DNA of 9,562 nt from Chloroflexota bacterium. Lineage in GTDB: Bacteria; Chloroflexota; Anaerolineae; Promineifilales; Promineifilaceae. This document shows, one piece after another, positions 5,954 through 9,562 of this stretch; positions within the stretch are counted from its first letter, which is position 1; each line of letters opens with the position of its first letter. The notes under the pieces are model-generated. The model did not search any database, was not told the DNA's origin, and saw only the letters and a program-made list of their open reading frames with translations. A program made the translations under genes and the position numbers. The stretch is taken from positions 1-9,562 of the forward strand of contig QQUD01000274.1 of NCBI GenBank assembly GCA_008501785.1, written 5' to 3'.

Positions 5954-7390
5954 TCACGCAGACACCGGTGGCCGTCGATCTTTCCACGGACGAGCCGCTT
6001 CAAGCTGTCCTGCCAACCGGAACAACATCGCTTCATCGCCAAAACGGCCGTTAAACTGCACGCCCACCGGCAACCCATCTGCATTCCAATGCAGCGGTAT
6101 TGACATCGCCGGTTGTCCGGTGGCGTTCGCCAATGGTGTAAACGCAGCTACCGAAATAGCGCGATCAAAACCAGCCATCGGATTATCTGCCGTGCTGTTA
6201 AATGACCCCAAAGGCAGCGGTGGTTCCGTAATCGTGGGTGTCAAAAACAAGTCATAGTCGAGGAAGAAATGAGCAACTTGCCGTGCCATCATCTGATTTG
6301 CCTGAACTGCCAACAGATAATCAGCCGCCGAAATTTGCTGCGCCATTTCATACAATCCCCATGTTACCGGCTCATACATTTCAGCGCGGGGCTTAATACC
6401 AGATTGGTGAGCAATCCCCGTAATCCCCCACGCACATCCGGCCGCCCACATGGCGGTAAATGCCGATAAAAATTGTTCGGCGTTGATGATGGGCGCGGCT
6501 TCTTCAACAATGTGGCCGAGTTGTTCGCACAAAACGGCCGTTTCCGCCACCGCCTGCACACAATCTGGATGAACAGTCGTCCCATTAAACGCTTCTGTCG
6601 AAAATGCAATGCGCAATTGACCAGGTGGAGTGGATACTTCATCGAGAAACGGCCGTTTCTGCTCAGGTGCCGCATACGGATCGCCCACTGCTGGTCCCGC
6701 CGTCACATCTAGCAGCGCCGCACTATCGCGCACAGTACGGCTAATCACATGGTCAATCACCAATCCGCTAATCGAATCACCAACCCCAGGGCCTTTGGGG
6801 GTACGCGCACGAGTCGGCTTCAAACCAAATAAACCACAACACGACGCCGGAATGCGAATCGAACCACCACCATCAGCCCCATGCGCGGCTGGCACAATGC
6901 CTGCCGCCACCGCCGCTGCTGTGCCGCCACTCGACCCACCTGGCGAACGCGTCACATCCCACGGATTGCGGCAAGGTCCCAACAACGCAGATTCTGTTGT
7001 TGGCAGCAACCCAAATTCGGACATGTTGGTTTTGCCGACGGCAATCAGGCCAGCCTGTTTGTAGCGACGCACCATCTCAGCATCCGTTTCAGCCTTAAAA
7101 TCAGCCAACACGCGCGAGCCACTGCTGTGGCGAAACCCTGCTGCTGCGGCCGATTCCTTCAGCAAAAATGGCACGCCTGCAAACTTACCATCTGACAAAT
7201 CGCCTTCAGCGGCGGCACGTGCCTGCTCAAACATCGGCGTCACCACCGCATTAAGCTGTGGATTCAGCCCTTCGATATGACTAATCACCACATCGACCAG
7301 TTCCAACGGTGTCACTTCTTTCCGCTGCACCAGTTCGGCCAGCGCTAATGCATCTAGTCCATTCAATTCGGTTGGGGATATGTTGCTCAT
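5954..7390 (-). CDS. Amidase-signature family amidohydrolase (GatA/amidase-like)
   Basis: A 478-residue protein with the full amidase signature. The Ser-cisSer-Lys triad is in place: Lys78 in GVPFLLKES, Ser153 in [17 protein letters not shown], and the nucleophile Ser177 in [23 protein letters not shown]. The spacings between these residues (75 and 24) equal those of fatty acid amide hydrolase. The family hydrolyses amide bonds (small amides, acylamides, or Gln-tRNA partner chemistry). With no gatB or gatC beside it and [11 protein letters not shown] typical of stand-alone amidases, a general amidase is more likely than the GatA subunit; the substrate is unknown. Usual KD after the lysine is KE here. 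No clear ribosome binding site precedes the ATG. Three exact AACGGCCGTT copies lie in the gene, each in a different phase (NGR 6043, TAV 6533, KRPF 6648). Confidence 0.92.
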   Translation of the reverse strand: MSNISPTELNGLDALALAELVQRKEVTPLELVDVVISHIEGLNPQLNAVVTPMFEQARAAAEGDLSDGKFAGVPFLLKESAAAAGFRHSSGSRVLADFKAETDAEMVRRYKQAGLIAVGKTNMSEFGLLPTTESALLGPCRNPWDVTRSPGGSSGGTAAAVAAGIVPAAHGADGGGSIRIPASCCGLFGLKPTRARTPKGPGVGDSISGLVIDHVISRTVRDSAALLDVTAGPAVGDPYAAPEQKRPFLDEVSTPPGQLRIAFSTEAFNGTTVHPDCVQAVAETAVLCEQLGHIVEEAAPIINAEQFLSAFTAMWAAGCAWGITGIAHQSGIKPRAEMYEPVTWGLYEMAQQISAADYLLAVQANQMMARQVAHFFLDYDLFLTPTITEPPLPLGSFNSTADNPMAGFDRAISVAAFTPLANATGQPAMSIPLHWNADGLPVGVQFNGRFGDEAMLFRLAGQLEAARPWKDRRPPVSA

Positions 7391-7590
7391 AAAAGTATGG
7401 TAGTGGAGAAACGGCCGTTCGCCAACATTAAAGATCCCGAAATTTTGTTCACCTCAAAATATGGTTCAGGTATAGTTACCGTACAATTATTTTTACAAAT
7501 CAGGGCATCCTTCAGAAAAAGAGAAGAAAATAAATAATTATTCTCTTCCAACTATCTTTCTGAAGCATTCCCTAAAATGAGGTATCTGTT
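7391..7590. promoter_or_regulatory. Divergent promoter region between amidase and DUF302 genes
   Basis: This 200-bp spacer has no gene. A plausible plus-strand promoter is TTCACC (7448-7453), a 17-bp gap and TATAGT (7471-7476), reading towards the DUF302 gene. An exact iterated palindrome, AACGGCCGTT, lies at 7410-7419, only 20 bp upstream of the amidase start; it is the only exact copy outside a gene. GAGG at 7578-7581 is the ribosome binding site of the DUF302 gene. Confidence 0.45.
7503..7572 (+). promoter_or_regulatory. Long stem-loop in the DUF302 gene leader
   Basis: Arms at 7503-7518 (GGGCATCCTTCAGAAA) and 7557-7572 pair at 14 of 16 positions, and an inner stem pairs AAGAGAA (7519-7525) with TTCTCTT (7541-7547). 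The structure lies between the proposed promoter and the ribosome binding site at 7578, so it should form in the 5' untranslated RNA and could affect stability or translation. A palindromic mobile repeat is the alternative. Confidence 0.6.
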
Positions 7591-7992
7591 ATGAGTAAAG
7601 AACTTGGTTTTAATGTGTATTTGGACAGTAGCTATGAATCTGCACTGGAAACCGTCACGGCCGAATTGAAAAAAGAAGGGTTTGGCGTGTTAACGGAAAT
7701 AGATGTAAAAGCCACGCTGAAAAAGAAGATTGATGTTGATTTTCGGCCTTACAAAATTTTAGGAGCTTGCAACCCGCCATTGGCACATAAGGCGCTGTCT
7801 GCAGCGCCAGAGGTTGGACTGCTGCTGCCTTGCAATGTGACGGTGAGTGAAGAGGAAAACGGCCGTATTCTCGTCTCCCTCATCAATCCCTACATGATGC
7901 TCGGCGTCGTCAACAACCCTAAACTCGAAGATGTTGCCTGCGATGCCGAAGCCCGCCTCCGCCGCGTCGCCACGTCCCTCAAACAAGACTAA
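7591..7992 (+). CDS. DUF302 domain protein
   Basis: A 133-residue protein matching DUF302 (PF03625-type) nearly end to end: YESALETVTAELKKEGFGVLTEIDVKATLKKKIDVDFRPYKILGACNPPLAHKALSAAPEVGLLLPCNVTV (15-85). The two conserved-position cysteines are at 60 (GACNPP) and 81 (LLPCNV). The family is small, soluble and widespread in bacteria; its biochemical role is not firmly known, and a metal or redox role is only speculation from the cysteines. GAGG with an 8-nt gap supports the ATG at 7591. It is a single-gene unit with a long leader hairpin upstream and a strong hairpin about 80 bp downstream. A one-base variant of the iterated palindrome (AACGGCCGTA, 7858) encodes NGR. Confidence 0.9.
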   Translation: MSKELGFNVYLDSSYESALETVTAELKKEGFGVLTEIDVKATLKKKIDVDFRPYKILGACNPPLAHKALSAAPEVGLLLPCNVTVSEEENGRILVSLINPYMMLGVVNNPKLEDVACDAEARLRRVATSLKQD

Positions 7993-8073
7993 TCAGTTAA
8001 TTTTTGTCGCCCAAATGTACAGAGATCATTTGCTTGGTCTTGCTCCATACCGAAACATGCAGATAAAAACACC

Positions 8074-8101
8074 AAGGCCCCTGGCTTACACCAGGGGCCT
8101 T
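8074..8101. terminator. Strong GC-rich hairpin downstream of the DUF302 gene
   Basis: AAGGCCCCTGG (8074-8084) pairs perfectly with CCAGGGGCCTT (8091-8101) around a 6-nt loop. It lies between the convergent DUF302 and mscL genes. No U tract follows on the plus strand; on the minus strand GGTGTTTTT follows, so it may act in both directions or serve mainly as read-through protection. Confidence 0.7.
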
Positions 8102-8121
8102 AGCTGTGTCAGGAGATGCCT

Positions 8122-8140
8122 ACTGTTTCTGCAAAACAGT
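8122..8140. repeat. Small perfect hairpin in the convergent spacer
   Basis: ACTGTTT (8122-8128) and AAACAGT (8134-8140) form a 7-bp stem with a 5-nt loop. It is the middle of three hairpins between the DUF302 and mscL genes. No separate function can be assigned. Confidence 0.45.
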
Positions 8141-8160
8141 TAAGCAGTAAAATGAAATAA

Positions 8161-8185
8161 GCTGTCTGTCAGGAGGGGGGACAGC
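8161..8185 (-). terminator. Probable mscL terminator hairpin
   Basis: On the minus strand GCTGTC pairs with GACAGC (8180-8185 with 8161-8166) around a 13-nt loop, 14 bp past the mscL stop, followed by TTATTTCATTTT. The stem is short but the U-rich tail fits an intrinsic terminator. Confidence 0.45.
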
Positions 8186-8198
8186 GTATCCAACTAGT

Positions 8199-8579
8199 TT
8201 AACGAGACCCTGATTTCAACAAATCACGAATCTCAGCCAACAACGTTTCTTCAGCAGTTGGCGCTGGTGGTGCAGCAGGGGCAGCTTCTTCTTGCTTTTT
8301 CATGCTGTTTGCTGTGCGTACAACCATGAAAATGACAAAACCAACAATGAGGAAATTAACAATTGCCTGAATGAAGAGACCGTAATTAATCGACGCTTCA
8401 CCCACAACAATAGCCAATGATGCAAAATCAGTACCACCCAAAATCAAACCGACCAATGGCATGATGATGTCATTAACTAATGAGGCAACAATAGCTCCAA
8501 AAGCCCCACCAATAATCACAGCCACTGCTAAATCAAGAACATTACCTTTCGCAATAAAATCTTTAAACTCTTTCAACAT
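8199..8579 (-). CDS. mscL: Large-conductance mechanosensitive channel MscL
   Basis: A 126-residue inner-membrane channel that opens under membrane tension to release solutes on osmotic downshock. The sequence shows the N-terminal amphipathic helix [44 protein letters not shown] (helix S1 and TM1 with its small-residue packing, to about 44), a short periplasmic loop with [10 protein letters not shown]2 ([24 protein letters not shown], about 64-87), an alanine/proline-rich linker (99-108) and the C-terminal helix [15 protein letters not shown]. Length and order match the family. AGAGG with a 9-nt gap supports the start at 8579. It appears monocistronic. It has no copy of the iterated palindrome, unlike most neighbours. 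Confidence 0.97.
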   Translation of the reverse strand: MLKEFKDFIAKGNVLDLAVAVIIGGAFGAIVASLVNDIIMPLVGLILGGTDFASLAIVVGEASINYGLFIQAIVNFLIVGFVIFMVVRTANSMKKQEEAAPAAPPAPTAEETLLAEIRDLLKSGSR

Positions 8580-8655
8580 ACTTTTATACCTCTGTGGCTA
8601 TACACGTTTTAACTTTACTTCACACACTTAGACACACGGTTTGGTAAAAGGTCAC

Positions 8656-8744
8656 AAGTAATCACGAATGGCACGAATGGACGAATAACATGAATGAAGA
8701 AAACATTCGTTAAATTCGTCTATTCGTTAAATTCGTGATTACTT
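8656..8744. repeat. ATTCGT inverted-repeat element overlapping the 3' end of a gene
   Basis: Perfect 14-bp terminal inverted repeats, AAGTAATCACGAAT (8656-8669) and its complement (8731-8744), enclose 61 bp rich in CGAAT/ATTCG units (CGAATGG twice on the left, TTCGTTAAATTCGT and TATTCGTT on the right). The whole 89-bp unit can fold back on itself. It looks like a small non-coding repeat element (MITE- or REP-like). The last residues and stop of the membrane gene to its right are encoded by its right arm. Confidence 0.75.
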
Positions 8745-9409
8745 TTCGTTATGAAGGAATATACAATCATGAGCACGAACATGACCGCGACTGCTTTGGC
8801 ATAATATTCATTGAAGGCGGAGCGGTTGAGGAAGGCAATGCCGCCAAGGGTAAATGTGACGATGGACAGGATGCCAATGATGCGGGCAAATAGGTTTTGG
8901 GTGAAGAAGTAAGGCGTGAGTAGTAAGAAGTAGATAGCCAGACTGCCCCATTTAATCCAGGTGAAGATGGGGAGCAAGGTGAGTTGACGGCCGTATTCCC
9001 CCTCATCCAGCCGTGCCGTAATCCCCAAAAGCTGAACATTTTCCAACAAATCAGCGAGGAAAATGATTACCGCCAATGCAGCACCGAGATAGAAGAGGGA
9101 ACGGCCGTCTACTTTTACCACCTGCACTGCAAACAAAAACAAAAAGCCTGCATACAGCAGCATATAGGCAAAATCCACCCAACTGCCCAGGTCAAACGCC
9201 CGCACCAGCCCTGCTTGCACGGCTGGGTCACTGCCAAATAAATCAACAACTTCCTGCTCAGACACCACAAATTCAAACGCCAAAATAGGCGTCGAAAAGC
9301 CATCTGGCATTTTCGGTGCTTCTGATGGATTAATCGCCATCAACACCAAACTAGCCACAATCACACCAATACCGAGGAATCCAACTTTGAAGAATGGTTT
9401 ATTTTTCAT
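8720..9409 (-). CDS. Six-helix integral membrane protein of unknown function
   Basis: A 229-residue protein when started at the ATG at 9409 (MKNKPFFKVGFLGIGV). The frame is open 50 codons further upstream, but that stretch is not membrane-like and overlaps the end of another gene in a different frame, so the shorter form is preferred. Hydrophobic segments are at about 8-26, 78-98, 105-127, 147-168, 173-195 and 204-220; an extracytoplasmic-type loop (27-77) with EFVVSEQEVVDLFGSDPA lies after the first. No family was recognised. The last residues (about TKSNHEFNE) and the TAG stop are encoded by the right arm of the inverted-repeat element, suggesting that the original C-terminus was replaced. 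Variants of the iterated palindrome encode DGR (9100) and YGR (8987). No good ribosome binding site is seen; coupling to the overlapping upstream gene is likely. Confidence 0.7.
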   Translation of the reverse strand: MKNKPFFKVGFLGIGVIVASLVLMAINPSEAPKMPDGFSTPILAFEFVVSEQEVVDLFGSDPAVQAGLVRAFDLGSWVDFAYMLLYAGFLFLFAVQVVKVDGRSLFYLGAALAVIIFLADLLENVQLLGITARLDEGEYGRQLTLLPIFTWIKWGSLAIYFLLLTPYFFTQNLFARIIGILSIVTFTLGGIAFLNRSAFNEYYAKAVAVMFVLMIVYSFITKSNHEFNE

Positions 9410-9562
9410 GATTTTTGTGACGGCCGTTATCCTGCCGCTCCATACAGTCAACCCGTTTCGATTCGTAATACCATTTATAAAATTCGGACCGTGACAATCC
9501 AGACTTATCACGCATCGCATACAGTTCTTGCCGTGTGGAAGCCCCTGGCTGCACATCAATTT
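9399..9562 (-). CDS. 3' end of an unrecognised gene running off the right edge
   Basis: A minus-strand frame that is open from the window edge reads IDVQPGASTRQELYAMRDKSGLSRSEFYKWYYESKRVDCMERQDNGRHKNHEK and stops at TAA (9399-9401). The 53 visible residues are hydrophilic, with helix-forming stretches, and look like real protein rather than chance translation. The region LYAMRDKSGLSRSEFYKWYYESKR could be a helix-turn-helix, but this is only a guess. The stop lies inside the first codons of the membrane-protein gene (an 11-bp overlap, ATGAAAAATAA), the usual sign of a shared operon. A variant of the iterated palindrome (9419) encodes NGR here. The identity of the full protein cannot be told from this fragment. 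Confidence 0.55.
   Translation of the reverse strand, partial: IDVQPGASTRQELYAMRDKSGLSRSEFYKWYYESKRVDCMERQDNGRHKNHEK

Larger units (their letters stand above)
933..7419. repeat. Highly iterated palindrome AACGGCCGTT (ten exact dispersed copies)
   Basis: Exact copies start at 933, 1277, 1375, 2339, 3371, 3798, 6043, 6533, 6648 and 7410. Close variants start at 192, 1693, 2935, 5396, 7858, 8987, 9100 and 9419. Several extend symmetrically to GAGAAACGGCCGTTTCTC-like forms (1371, 2335, 6645). About 0.01 exact copies would be expected by chance in this length at equal base frequencies. Nine of the ten exact copies are inside genes, read as NGR, TAV or (K)RPF depending on phase. This is the pattern of a HIP-type sequence. 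Confidence 0.9.

Noticed and set aside
6630..7064. A 144-codon plus-strand frame opposite the amidase gene
   Set aside because: It is antisense to conserved amidase sequence, and its Ala/Pro-rich reading is what complementing the Gly/Ala-rich signature would give.
8720..9559. A 279-residue frame taken as one membrane protein from the far upstream ATG
   Set aside because: The first 50 residues are not membrane-like and overlap the convincing end of another gene in a different frame; the start at 9409 is preferred.

Overview
The window reads as a stretch of bacterial chromosome with mid-range base composition, compact genes and frequent strand switches. It looks like the genome of an environmental bacterium. 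A Chloroflexota (Anaerolineae-like) origin is my best guess from the gene mix (membrane-anchored PPC protein, Mut7-C protein, tandem DUF427, Ser/Thr kinase relic, DUF302), but this is inference and not proven. No rRNA, tRNA, CRISPR array, phage gene or intact insertion sequence was seen. The most striking global feature is a self-complementary 10-mer, AACGGCCGTT. It occurs exactly ten times plus several one- or two-base variants, nearly always inside genes and in all three reading phases. This resembles the highly iterated palindromes known from cyanobacteria.

Layout, left to right: (1) the 3' part of a membrane-anchored protein with a PPC-like domain (+, 1-633), convergent with a Mut7-C RNase/ubiquitin-fold protein (-) and the overlapping cysteine-free thioredoxin-fold gene upstream of it (-); a perfect 15-bp hairpin separates the convergent ends. 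(2) A tandem DUF427 gene (-) with its own intrinsic terminator. (3) A divergent, overlapping pair (+): a PD-(D/E)XK nuclease-like protein and a GNAT acetyltransferase. (4) A decayed Ser/Thr kinase (-) whose N-lobe has been deleted with a frameshift, next to an intergenic TAGTC/GACTA repeat. (5) An unrecognised gene with one in-frame TAA, coupled by an ATGA overlap to a four-helix membrane protein; the membrane gene carries a perfect 34-bp palindrome in its coding sequence. (6) An amidase-signature hydrolase (-), divergent from a DUF302 protein (+) that has a long hairpin in its leader. (7) mscL (-), separated from the DUF302 gene by a cluster of hairpins. (8) A six-helix membrane protein (-) whose last codons and stop lie inside an inverted-repeat element. 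Its start overlaps the 3' end of another gene that runs off the right edge.

The genes do not form one pathway. The clearest transcription units are the thioredoxin-fold/Mut7-C pair, the nuclease/GNAT pair, the broken-ORF/membrane pair and the edge-gene/membrane pair. The window is most interesting for its short repeat families (the iterated palindrome, a 34-bp in-gene palindrome, the ATTCGT inverted repeat and TAGTC arrays) and for signs of ongoing gene decay between about 3.9 and 5.8 kb.
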